From NCBI GenBank assembly GCA_035280425.1, contig DATEFW010000016.1, positions 1-64,000 on the forward strand: a stretch of DNA of 64,000 nt, read 5' to 3'. The position numbers and the translations under genes are program-made. Shown here piece after piece: positions 1 through 7,484 of this stretch (its first letter is position 1; each line of letters starts with the position of its first letter). The notes under the pieces are model-generated. The model saw nothing but the letters and a program-made list of their open reading frames with translations, was not told the DNA's origin and ran no database searches. The stretch is from QHXW01 sp035280425 (GTDB lineage: Bacteria; Acidobacteriota; Terriglobia; Bryobacterales; Bryobacteraceae).

Positions 1-225
1 ATCGTCGATTTCAACGGCGATCTCCGCTCCGCCGAGCGCCTCGCCGATTCCTCCATCGAGATTTCTTACGAAAGCTCCGCGCGCGCATTGGCCCTGATCG
101 ATCGCAAACCCTCGCGTCTCGAACTCGACGGCGCCGGCGCCAATCTCGACGTCCTCGCCTCCGGCCCGAACTTTAGTGTCCTGCTCCCCCGCGGCCAGCA
201 CTTCGTCACGATCCACATGAATTAG
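1..225 (+). CDS. C-terminal end of an unknown protein (truncated by window edge)
   Basis: An open frame enters from the left edge and ends at TAG (223-225), giving 74 residues that start IVDFNGDLRSAERL and end QHFVTIHMN. Composition and codon use look coding. I see no recognisable motif; the alternating hydrophobic pattern would suit a beta-sandwich tail of a secreted or carbohydrate-active protein, but that is only a guess. The 5' part is outside the window. Confidence 0.5.
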   Translation: MVDFNGDLRSAERLADSSIEISYESSARALALIDRKPSRLELDGAGANLDVLASGPNFSVLLPRGQHFVTIHMN

Positions 226-252
226 CGCCGCGCTCAGACGCCACCCAAAAGA

Positions 253-711
253 TTATTGAATGATGAGATGATCTCGCTCGCTTGAATTCGTGCGAGTTTT
301 GTAACCGCGGCGCTGAGTGACCGGCGGTCTCTCCACTACCTCGATCGTGACCTCGGCCACGCCTCCGTCGATCATTCCTAGCTGAACGGCGGCGGCGTGC
401 GACAGGTCAATGATCCGCGATTTCACATACGGTCCGCGGTCATTGATCCGAACCACAACGCTGTCTCCCCGATCGACACGGCGCACCCGCACTCGCGTGC
501 CAAAGGGCAGGTCACGGTGCGCCGCAGTCAACTGTTCCTGATCGTAGATCTCTCCGCTGGCTGAAAGACGCCCATCGAAGGACGTGCCGTACCAGCTCGC
601 GATACCGCTTTCCGAGGGCCTACTTGCCGTCTCCGCATGCGCAACCGTCCCGAGAAAGAAAAGCCCTGCGGCGGTGAACACGGCGCGTCGCGTCAACTGC
701 GGTCCAAACAT
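253..711 (-). CDS. RlpA-like septal ring / DPBB domain lipoprotein-type protein
   Basis: 152 residues with an N-terminal signal peptide (hydrophobic core about residues 11-24, ending VAHAET). A double-psi beta-barrel follows at about 36-130, opening with GIASWYGTSFDGRLSASGE and containing LPFGTRVRV, INDRGPY and IIDLSHAAA, all typical of RlpA. RlpA proteins act in the periplasm on peptidoglycan; the well-studied Pseudomonas protein is a lytic transglycosylase. There is no lipobox cysteine and no C-terminal SPOR domain, so septal targeting is not evident. It stands alone with no operon partner. Family assignment is secure, enzymatic activity is inferred. Confidence 0.85.
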   Translation of the reverse strand: MFGPQLTRRAVFTAAGLFFLGTVAHAETASRPSESGIASWYGTSFDGRLSASGEIYDQEQLTAAHRDLPFGTRVRVRRVDRGDSVVVRINDRGPYVKSRIIDLSHAAAVQLGMIDGGVAEVTIEVVERPPVTQRRGYKTRTNSSERDHLIIQ

Positions 712-1005
712 GTGCCATTGTTGACCAGCCGCGCACAGCCTGAAAATCAGGACTTCGCTTTATGTCCGTTGCAGAATCGCAGTGCGGGTTGAGAATTGGA
801 CTACCGCGAACAGATTCTAGGGCATAACGGAAATGGGAACTAATCCCGCGTTAACGTTAGTGTGGTGCGGCATACGACCGTTCTACCCAAAGGATCAACA
901 CCGAGCTTTACGGTATTCGCACACCCGGGATACGCATTTTCGCAGTAACTCACGACGAGATTTAACATCCAGCGTTTCGTCGCCACCACATGAACTAGCG
1001 CCGCT
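712..1005. other. Gene-free stretch between rlpA-like gene and ABC operon
   Basis: About 290 bases without a convincing gene. The only plus-strand open frame (833-1030) overlaps the 3' end of the ABC permease and has atypical composition. I see no RNA gene, repeat or clear terminator. Confidence 0.4.
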
Positions 1006-2547
1006 CTACATCAGCGCGTCGTTCAGCTGATAATCCGCCAGCCTGATGCCGTCAGCCTCCATTTCAGTCCGCAAGCCCGGCAGGTCTTCCCAATCGGTAT
1101 AGATCGTCACTGGCGTTCCCGGGCAGATGCGCCAGTGCTCGGGGATCTTGTCCGTCCTCACTCCTTCCCAATCCGATAGCCCCAGATACATCCTCTTCAC
1201 CGGACTGATTCCGCCTTCGACGCTCCCCGTCCATCCGTACCCGATCATTTCAACCGGACGCCCGTATCCGACCGCCCCGCTCCCGTTCTCTCCCGGCGCA
1301 CAAGTGATCTCGCTCGCTCTGGCGCTCACCATCATGAACGTGGCATCAATCGGGAAGATGCACGCCATCATTCCCGAAGCCAGTGGAGTCATCGAGCACC
1401 TTCCCCTTCCCACCCGGAATTCTCCCGCCGGAATAACCATCTGGAATACTTCCTTCGCATGCCGGGGCGCGAGCGCGAACGTCACGTGCAGCTTGACCGG
1501 TGTCTCCTTCACCCGCTCGAAGAAATCCTGATCGACCGTGATGACCGCCTCCGTGTGTTCGCGATTCGGCAGTAGAACCAGCCCGGACGAGCGCCAGCCT
1601 TGATTCCACCCGACGCCTCCCGGAGATTCGATCCTCACCGTCATCCCTTCCGCAAACACCGCCGAGCCGTTTCGAATCCCCGACACCCGCAGCGGTATCT
1701 GCACGTGCACTTTGTTCTTTTCCGGATAACCTCGCGCATGCGCAGTCGGCCTCGCCGGATCGAAAGCCAGTTGGACCGGCTGTCCCGAACTTGCCTCAGG
1801 ATAAGCGCGAGCAATGAGCACCCCATAGGGCGCTGCGAACGGAACCAACACAGCCGCTCCGAGCGCGGCCCCGAGCACCACCCGCGCCTTCCCCGTTCTG
1901 CGCCGCGCGTATTGCCACACCACCACAACCACGCACGCAGCCGCCGCGATCACCCCGCCAATCGTCTGCGGAACCGATGCAGCTCGCAGCGGCACAACAT
2001 CCTGCCCCAGCGAACCGAGCCATGCCATCGCCACAAACGACAGCAGCAGGCTGAGCACCGCTACAGCAAACTGTCCGACGCTCGCCGTAATCGCCGCCAG
2101 CGTCGCCACCGGCAGGATCAACATCAGCAGCCACCACCCCTGATTAGCGAGCAGCCCGGCAACATGCACCGCCGGCTGAAATCCCGCCTGCCACAACAGA
2201 AAAGCCTGGAGCACGAACAGCGGAACATTCACGAAGCACAGGACAAACAGCACCTTCTCCGCCACGAGTTGCTTCCACTCGTACGGCCGCGTGACCCAGA
2301 ACTGCCGGTCGCCAACCAAACCCTCGGCTTCGACCGCCCGCACAATAATCAATGCCCAGGAAATCAGCAGCAGCGGCCCCAGTATCTCGGTAATAAAGGA
2401 GTACTCGCCCACGTGAAAAAACCTGGATTCTGCGCCCTGCCTGGACTCATGCCATCCAGACGCCACCGCCATCGCGAGAGACGCGCCGATCTCCCACCAA
2501 TGCTGCCGCATGTCCTTTCGAAAAATGTGAAGTATCTGGTTCCTCAC
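1006..2547 (-). CDS. ABC transporter permease with large soluble C-terminal domain
   Basis: 513 residues. The N-terminal half has about six hydrophobic segments (for example around 49-65 ILGPLLLISWALIIV and 130-190), followed by a soluble domain of roughly 250 residues rich in beta-type sequence. It starts inside the end of the ATP-binding gene (4-nt overlap), so the two are translationally coupled and the protein is the membrane partner of that ATPase. The GntR(YtrA)-ATPase-permease order is typical of small regulated ABC exporters of the ABC-2/Ytr kind that answer to envelope stress or antibiotics in other bacteria. The substrate cannot be read from the sequence. Confidence 0.8.
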   Translation of the reverse strand: MRNQILHIFRKDMRQHWWEIGASLAMAVASGWHESRQGAESRFFHVGEYSFITEILGPLLLISWALIIVRAVEAEGLVGDRQFWVTRPYEWKQLVAEKVLFVLCFVNVPLFVLQAFLLWQAGFQPAVHVAGLLANQGWWLLMLILPVATLAAITASVGQFAVAVLSLLLSFVAMAWLGSLGQDVVPLRAASVPQTIGGVIAAAACVVVVVWQYARRRTGKARVVLGAALGAAVLVPFAAPYGVLIARAYPEASSGQPVQLAFDPARPTAHARGYPEKNKVHVQIPLRVSGIRNGSAVFAEGMTVRIESPGGVGWNQGWRSSGLVLLPNREHTEAVITVDQDFFERVKETPVKLHVTFALAPRHAKEVFQMVIPAGEFRVGRGRCSMTPLASGMMACIFPIDATFMMVSARASEITCAPGENGSGAVGYGRPVEMIGYGWTGSVEGGISPVKRMYLGLSDWEGVRTDKIPEHWRICPGTPVTIYTDWEDLPGLRTEMEADGIRLADYQLNDALM

Positions 2548-3455
2548 AGCGCCCTTCCTTGTGCTGATCCCCGCCCGCTCTTTGCCATCGCCAGAAAAAT
2601 CGAGCGCAGCGGCATCGGCGTGAACGCCACGTCCCGCGCCTCGCCGAACCGCTCGCGGATTTCCGCGCGCGTGCGCTCTTCATCAAACCTGCTTTCGATG
2701 AACCGCACCACCGCTCCTGAAGCGCCGACCTGCATCCAGCTTCCCGGCCACGTCGCCGGAAGCTCAGGCGCCCCGTCGAGCGTTATTTCCACTTCCCGAA
2801 ACCGTTCCTCGAGCGCCGCCATCTCCTCGGAAAATTGCAGCTTTCCCTGCTCGAGGTAGCCCACGTGGCTGGCCACGTTCTCGATTTCCGCCAGATCGTG
2901 CGAGGAAACAAGAATGGTCGCCTCCGCGGCGCGCTCCAGCATTCCTTCGCTCAATTCATCGCGCACCAGCGGGTCGAGGCCACCGAACGGCTCGTCCAGC
3001 ACGATCAGCTTCGGATGAAAAGCCAGCGCGCTCACCAGCGCCGCCTTCATCCGCATGCCGCGCGAAACCTGGGACAGCTTGCGCTTCGCCGGCAAATCGT
3101 ACTGCTTCACCAGCGCGTCCGCCAGCTCCTGGTCCCATCCCGGATAAAACGGCCGCAGATACTCGAGAAACTGATCGATCCGCATCCAGCCCGGCAGTTC
3201 CTGGTTTTCGGACACATAGCCGATCCGCGTAAACGCGCGGCCGGCAATCTTCGTCGAGGGCATCCCCAACACCTCCGCGTGCCCGCCGGTCGCTCGAAAA
3301 ATGTTCATGAGGATTTTGATCGCGGTCGTTTTGCCTGCGCCGTTCGGCCCCACCAGCGCGTAGATCGCGCCCTCCGGCACTTCGAGATTGAGCCGGTCAA
3401 CCGCCGTGACGCTGCGGAACCTCTTCACCAGATCGCGAGTCTCGATGGCGCTCAT
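2544..3455 (-). CDS. ABC transporter ATP-binding protein
   Basis: 303 residues, a single nucleotide-binding domain. Walker A GPNGAGKTT lies at about 36-44, a signature-like segment SQVSRGMRMK at 128-137 (the usual LSGGQ is replaced by VSRGM, as in YtrB/CcmA-like members), Walker B LIVLDEP at 150-156 and the H-loop SSHD near 184-187. The last ~100 residues form an accessory domain. The start overlaps the GntR gene by 4 nt and the end overlaps the permease by 4 nt, so the three are one operon. It powers export by the adjacent permease. Confidence 0.92.
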   Translation of the reverse strand: MSAIETRDLVKRFRSVTAVDRLNLEVPEGAIYALVGPNGAGKTTAIKILMNIFRATGGHAEVLGMPSTKIAGRAFTRIGYVSENQELPGWMRIDQFLEYLRPFYPGWDQELADALVKQYDLPAKRKLSQVSRGMRMKAALVSALAFHPKLIVLDEPFGGLDPLVRDELSEGMLERAAEATILVSSHDLAEIENVASHVGYLEQGKLQFSEEMAALEERFREVEITLDGAPELPATWPGSWMQVGASGAVVRFIESRFDEERTRAEIRERFGEARDVAFTPMPLRSIFLAMAKSGRGSAQGRAL

Positions 3456-3874
3456 CGCCTGCCCCTTCCCCGGCCTGGGTTCGATGGCGCGTCCGCGCCG
3501 CTCAGCCGTTTCCAGTGCGCGGACATCGACACCATCATGTCCTCCAGTCCGATCCCGAGCTTCTTCGCTTCAACCACCAGTTGCTCGATCTGCGAGCCGA
3601 GCAGTTGCGTCCGTTCCGCCGCGCTTGATTCCGGTAGCGCCGCCACCACCGTTCCCAAGCCGGGCCGCGTCTCGAGCAGTCCCGCCGCAACCAGGTGCGT
3701 AACGACCTTGTGCGCCGTGTTGGGATTGATCTTCAGCTCCTTGCTGAGCGCGCGCACCGACGGGAACACATCGCCCCGCCGCAACTGGCCGCTGATCACC
3801 GCCTTGGTGGCCGCATAAACCACCTGCTCGTAAAGCGAAACCCCCGGCCGGAAGTTCACGCGGAACGGAATCAC
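3452..3874 (-). CDS. GntR family (YtrA-type) transcriptional regulator
   Basis: About 140 residues from GTG at 3874 (IPFRVNFRPGVSLYEQVVYA), the usual N-terminus of this subfamily. An upstream ATG at 3892 would add six residues but lies inside the operator dyad. The winged helix-turn-helix covers about residues 12-75 (GDVFPSVRALSKELKINPNT), followed by a short YtrA-type helical tail instead of a ligand-binding domain. It is first gene of the GntR-ATPase-permease operon and is expected to repress it through the dyad at 3877-3899. The inducer is unknown. Confidence 0.85.
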   Translation of the reverse strand: MIPFRVNFRPGVSLYEQVVYAATKAVISGQLRRGDVFPSVRALSKELKINPNTAHKVVTHLVAAGLLETRPGLGTVVAALPESSAAERTQLLGSQIEQLVVEAKKLGIGLEDMMVSMSAHWKRLSGADAPSNPGRGRGRR

Positions 3875-3876
3875 GG

Positions 3877-3899
3877 CTGTACTATGACACATAGTACAG
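3877..3899 (-). promoter_or_regulatory. Operator dyad of the GntR-ABC operon
   Basis: A perfect inverted repeat with 10-bp arms (CTGTACTATG and CATAGTACAG) around a 3-nt spacer sits immediately upstream of the GTG start of the GntR gene. GntR dimers bind such dyads with GTAC-type half sites, so this is very likely the autoregulatory operator. A TACTAT hexamer within it on the minus strand could be the -10 element, so bound repressor would block RNA polymerase. Confidence 0.75.
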
Positions 3900-3940
3900 C
3901 GGCAAGCAAGACGAAGCTGGTTATCCTCGGTGCGAAACCC

Positions 3941-4540
3941 TCACCGCGCCCGTTCGGGCTGCGAATTGGTCATTTTCTCTTTGAGCAAAACCTGAAGCGC
4001 CGATAGGTACTCCCGCTCGAGACGGCCATTGGATGGAACCTCAGACTCGTGCTCCAGAGCAAATCCAAGACAGGAGCAACCCTCTTTGTCTGGGAATGCA
4101 AATCGCAGGCTAACGATGCAGCCAGAGCCGCGCGCCCGCAACTCCATTGTTCCCGAAAGCCGGACAACGGAAAACGAGCTGAAGCAATCCTCGGAACCGG
4201 TGTTAGTGTCGAGCCCGGTGTTAGGATCAATTCCACCAGGAAAGCTCGTACCACATTGACCTCCTGCTGGCCGAACGCCGTAGCGGCCTAGCCGTCTAAT
4301 GCGCTTCCCCTCCACATTCCGTATCCTCCTTCCGGCGAGGTCAATGCAGTCCCCGTTATCGTCTTTCGCGCAGCGATACGTGTTCCCCGTTTGCTTTACG
4401 CCGCGCTGTTTTAACCAAGGAATGACAACCCTTCCGACTGCGTCACAGGACTGCCGAAAGGCGCGCTGTTGGTCTTCAGCGTCTGCAAGCGTGAGGCAGA
4501 ATAGCAATAGTAGAGACCAGCCTGCAAAGCGGCAAGTCAT
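3941..4540 (-). CDS. Secreted hypothetical protein with many cysteines
   Basis: 199 residues with a signal peptide (hydrophobic core 8-19, LLLLFCLTLADA). The mature part holds several cysteines (RQSC, YRCAKDDNGDC, GGQCG, EDCF, GSGC, CSC), which suggests disulfides in the periplasm. A central stretch DLAGRRIRNVEGKRIRRLGRYGVRPAGGQCG and a PNTGLDTNTGSED segment give it mixed polar composition. I recognise no family. It is monocistronic between the GntR operon and a divergent MerR gene. Confidence 0.55.
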   Translation of the reverse strand: MTCRFAGWSLLLLFCLTLADAEDQQRAFRQSCDAVGRVVIPWLKQRGVKQTGNTYRCAKDDNGDCIDLAGRRIRNVEGKRIRRLGRYGVRPAGGQCGTSFPGGIDPNTGLDTNTGSEDCFSSFSVVRLSGTMELRARGSGCIVSLRFAFPDKEGCSCLGFALEHESEVPSNGRLEREYLSALQVLLKEKMTNSQPERAR

Positions 4541-4791
4541 GAACTGTTGACGCCGTGGCTAACTCGTTCGTTGCGTATGTCTGAGCATTAGGCCAATCCG
4601 GTTGCCGCTCTTGCTACACGGATCGGAACTTGGCAACCATAGAAGACAACGAGGCGGCGTGACCGTCCGGGACGCGCCGGACATGCGGGAATACGGCCGC
4701 TCAAAATCTGCGATGCGTTCCCCCCTGCCCGCCACGTGATGATTCGCACGTCTCTTCGCCCGGTTGACGCCTTCCGCCTTAATCCCGTAGC

Positions 4792-5181
4792 ATGGCCATT
4801 AGCATGTCGGAAGCCGTGGCAACATCGCGCGCGCCGGAAATTCCGGATAAGCTGTTCTTCCGCATCGGCGAAGTCAGCAACCTCCTGGGCCTTGAGCCCT
4901 ACGTCCTGCGTTACTGGGAAACCGAGTTCCCCTCCCTCAGCCCCAAAAAATCCGGCACCGGCCACCGCCTCTACCGCCGCAAAGACGTCGAGCTCCTGCT
5001 CAGGATCAAACACCTGCTTTACGAAAAGCGCTTCACCATCGATGGCGCCCGCCAGTTCCTGCACGACGAAGCCAAAATCGCCCACCAGAAAGCGCTGAAA
5101 CAGGATCAGCAGGAATTGTTCGCCGATCCGCTACCCGAAATCCGCAAAGAACTCGCGGACATTTTGAAGCTGCTGAAGTAA
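4792..5181 (+). CDS. MerR family transcriptional regulator
   Basis: 129 residues. The MerR helix-turn-helix is at about 22-45 (FFRIGEVSNLLGLEPYVLRYWETEF), with the wing RLYRRKDVELLLRIKHLLYEKRFTIDGARQFL to about residue 90. A helical tail of some 35 residues ends LPEIRKELADILKLLK, with no effector domain and no metal-binding cysteines. This compact form (MlrA/HspR-like single-domain MerR) is common in Acidobacteria and Deltaproteobacteria. A second in-frame ATG at 4804 is possible. Target genes are unknown. Confidence 0.85.
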   Translation: MAISMSEAVATSRAPEIPDKLFFRIGEVSNLLGLEPYVLRYWETEFPSLSPKKSGTGHRLYRRKDVELLLRIKHLLYEKRFTIDGARQFLHDEAKIAHQKALKQDQQELFADPLPEIRKELADILKLLK

Positions 5182-5217
5182 TTCCGGGCGTGACGCAAGT
5201 CTGAGAATTCGCGCAGG

Positions 5218-6123
5218 CTACTCGCTCGTGCCCACGATTGCCGAATAGATCCGGTCCAGATCTTCGGTCGAATAATATTCGATCTCGATCCGCCCGCGCT
5301 GATCGGATTTCTCCACGATCTTCACCTTCGTGCCGAGCACACGCTCCATTTCGGCGATCGCCGCTTTCACGTTCGGATCGAGCGCGTCTTCTGCTTCATC
5401 GGCTGCCTCGCGCGTTTCGGTCATCTTCTTGGTCATGCGCTCAACCTGGCGCACCGACAATCCCTGCGCGACAATCTTTTCCGCGAGCCGCCGCTGCATC
5501 TCTTCGGTCGGCAGCGCCAGCAAACTCCGCGCGTGCCCCGGCGAAAGCCGACGTTCTGCGACCAGTTGCTGCAAGTCCGCCGGCAACTGCAAAAGCCGGA
5601 TCGAGTTCGCAATCGTGCTGCGATCTTTCCCCGTGCGCGTGCCGATCTCTTCATGACTTAGGTTCAGCTCCTTCGCCATGCGATCGAACGCCATCGCGAG
5701 CTCCATCGGATTCAGATCCTCGCGCTGGACATTTTCAATGAGCGTGATCTCGAGCAGCCGCTCGTCCGAAACTTCCTGCACCACCGCGGGCACTTCCTTC
5801 AATCCCGCAATGCGCGCCGCCCTCCATCGCCGCTCCCCCGTCACCAGCTGATAGCGCGTCCCGCTCGGCCGAACCAGAATCGGCTGAATGATCCCGTGCT
5901 GCATGATGGATTGCGCGAGCTGGTTTAGCGCGTCCGGCTGAAACACGCGCCTCGGCTGCGCCGGATTCGGATCGATCAAATCAATGTCGATCTTATTCGC
6001 CTTTTCTTCGCCTATGGGCGCCGGCGTCGCGACCGCCGCACCCACTGTCGTCTGGCGTGTCGGCAGCAGCGCCCCGAGCCCTCTACCCAATGCCCTGCGC
6101 GGATTGTCTATCGGCGTGGTCAC
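5218..6123 (-). CDS. parB: Chromosome partitioning protein ParB
   Basis: 301 residues, starting at GTG. The CTP-binding N-domain has TGERRWRA (95-102) and ENVQREDLNPMELA (130-143), then the helix-turn-helix region (about 155-176, LSHEEIGTRTGKDRSTIANSIRLLQL) that reads parS, and a C-terminal dimerisation domain ending RIEIEYYSTEDLDRIYSAIVG. Its first 41 nt overlap the 3' end of parA, so the two are co-translated. It loads on the two parS sites at 6.9 kb and, with ParA, segregates the replicated origin. Confidence 0.96.
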   Translation of the reverse strand: MTTPIDNPRRALGRGLGALLPTRQTTVGAAVATPAPIGEEKANKIDIDLIDPNPAQPRRVFQPDALNQLAQSIMQHGIIQPILVRPSGTRYQLVTGERRWRAARIAGLKEVPAVVQEVSDERLLEITLIENVQREDLNPMELAMAFDRMAKELNLSHEEIGTRTGKDRSTIANSIRLLQLPADLQQLVAERRLSPGHARSLLALPTEEMQRRLAEKIVAQGLSVRQVERMTKKMTETREAADEAEDALDPNVKAAIAEMERVLGTKVKIVEKSDQRGRIEIEYYSTEDLDRIYSAIVGTSE

Positions 6124-6877
6124 GATCCAAAATCTCCTTCGCTAGCTGAATGTAGCTCTCCGCCCCCCTCGACCGAACATCGTAGGAAATGATCGGCTTC
6201 CCATGACTCGGCGCTTCCGCGAGGCGGACGCTCCTCGGTATGACAGTTTGTAATACATCCTTGCCGAAGAATTCTCGTAAATCCGCCGCAACTTGCCTGG
6301 TCAGGTTCGTGCGGTCGTCAAACATGGTCAGCAGAATTCCCTCTATTCTTATGGGGTGCTGTAGGGATTCCCGAATTCTGTCGATTGTTCCGATAAGCTC
6401 CGAAATACCCTCAAGCGCGAAAAATTCGCACTGAATCGGTATCAAAACCGAATCCGCCGCCATCAGCGCGTTCATTGTCAGTAAATCCAGGGCGGGCGGG
6501 CAATCGATAATGATAAAACCGTATTGCTCTTTAATTTGCGCGACTCTCTCTCGGAGCCGAAACTCGCGCTGCGGAGCATCTACCAGCTCTAGGTTCGCTC
6601 CTACTAGATTCTTATCAGACGGAACCAAATCCAGCCCGTCGAACTCCGTTTTTAATATTGCATCCCCAATGTTCGTATCTCCGAGGATTGCATTGTAAAG
6701 CGTTGGTCTGGCTGGGTCTTTTGAGATTCCCAGGCCGGAAGTAGCATTTCCTTGTGGATCACAGTCAATCAACAAAACCCGTATTTCGCTGGCGGCTAGA
6801 GAGGCGGAGAGATTGATGGCGGTCGTTGTCTTTCCGACGCCACCTTTTTGGTTCGTTACCGCGATAACTTTAGACAA
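6083..6877 (-). CDS. parA: Chromosome partitioning ATPase ParA (Soj)
   Basis: 264 residues from a TTG start. The deviant Walker A KGGVGKTTT is at 11-19, the A' motif DCDPQGNAT at about 38-46 and Walker B IIIDCPPALD near 123-132. This is the ParA/Soj family that binds DNA non-specifically as an ATP dimer and moves ParB-parS complexes. A TACTAT hexamer lies 9 nt before the start, and a parS site (6899-6914) covers the expected -35 region, so ParB binding may also repress the operon; that is inference. Confidence 0.96.
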   Translation of the reverse strand: MSKVIAVTNQKGGVGKTTTAINLSASLAASEIRVLLIDCDPQGNATSGLGISKDPARPTLYNAILGDTNIGDAILKTEFDGLDLVPSDKNLVGANLELVDAPQREFRLRERVAQIKEQYGFIIIDCPPALDLLTMNALMAADSVLIPIQCEFFALEGISELIGTIDRIRESLQHPIRIEGILLTMFDDRTNLTRQVAADLREFFGKDVLQTVIPRSVRLAEAPSHGKPIISYDVRSRGAESYIQLAKEILDRDHADRQSAQGIG

Positions 6878-6898
6878 TTTTGATCTATAGTAACACGG

Positions 6899-6914
6899 TG
6901 TTTCACGTGGAACG
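6899..6914. promoter_or_regulatory. parS site 1
   Basis: The 16-mer TGTTTCACGTGGAACG differs from the canonical TGTTTCACGTGGAACA only at the last base. It lies between parA and rsmG, and the stop codon TGA of rsmG is part of it (minus strand CGTTCCACGTGA). It is the centromere-like binding site of ParB. Confidence 0.88.
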
Positions 6915-7484
6915 GCGGACTCCTAGCCATAAATATCTTCGTGCTCCCCAGGGCATCAGTATTGGAGTGTTCCACGTGAAACATCTGCTCGAGGGCTTGT
7001 CCTTTCCTCCAAGCACAGCAACCTGGCGAGCCAGTGAGCAAACAGAGTCCTCTATCTGGTCAAGGCTCACCCCACGGGATACAGCCCAATCAAATTGCTT
7101 CGCCAAATGCTCGACCCGAGTAGCAATTACCTTCACATTCTTGAGTTGCCTGCTGGCCTCAAGCAGAAAGACGCCTTTTCGTTGGTGAGACTCAATCAAG
7201 ACAACCGAGCACTCGGGACGAACAATCGCTACGGGAATTCCTGGGAACCCCGCTCCTGAGCCCACGTCGCAAATCGCCCAGGAGCCGGCCGGTAAATGTG
7301 TGCCCAAAAATAGCGACTCACAATAGTGCCGCTCGACGATTGCCTCCACATTTTTAATAGAAGTCAGATTCACGACGCGGTTCCAGCGGACGAGCAATTG
7401 GTAGTGCTTTTCTAGCTGCTCGAGTTGAAGTTTGGAAAGGTGAACTAGCGATCCCAGGCACTGCTGCAAGAGATCAGCAAACAC
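6903..7484 (-). CDS. rsmG: 16S rRNA (guanine527-N7)-methyltransferase RsmG (GidB)
   Basis: 193 residues from GTG. The SAM-binding motif ICDVGSGAGFPGIPVAIVRP is at about 71-90, with the GidB-type N-terminus LLVRWNRVVNLTSI at 30-43. RsmG methylates G527 of 16S rRNA; its loss gives low-level streptomycin resistance in other bacteria. It overlaps the end of mnmG by 11 nt, the usual gidA-gidB arrangement. The C-terminal 30 residues are unusual because two parS sites are written into this part, including the stop codon. Confidence 0.94.
   Translation of the reverse strand: MFADLLQQCLGSLVHLSKLQLEQLEKHYQLLVRWNRVVNLTSIKNVEAIVERHYCESLFLGTHLPAGSWAICDVGSGAGFPGIPVAIVRPECSVVLIESHQRKGVFLLEASRQLKNVKVIATRVEHLAKQFDWAVSRGVSLDQIEDSVCSLARQVAVLGGKDKPSSRCFTWNTPILMPWGARRYLWLGVRRST
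6968..6983. promoter_or_regulatory. parS site 2 (inside rsmG)
   Basis: The 16-mer TGTTCCACGTGAAACA is a perfect match to the canonical bacterial parS. It lies within the coding region of rsmG, 69 bp from site 1, where it encodes the CFTWNT segment of the rsmG C-terminus. Confidence 0.95.

Noticed and set aside
833..1030. 65-residue plus-strand open frame
   Set aside because: No ribosome binding site, odd composition, and its end lies antisense to the ABC permease.
1600..2859. 419-residue plus-strand open frame
   Set aside because: Shadow of the ABC permease and ATPase; very Arg/His/Pro-rich.
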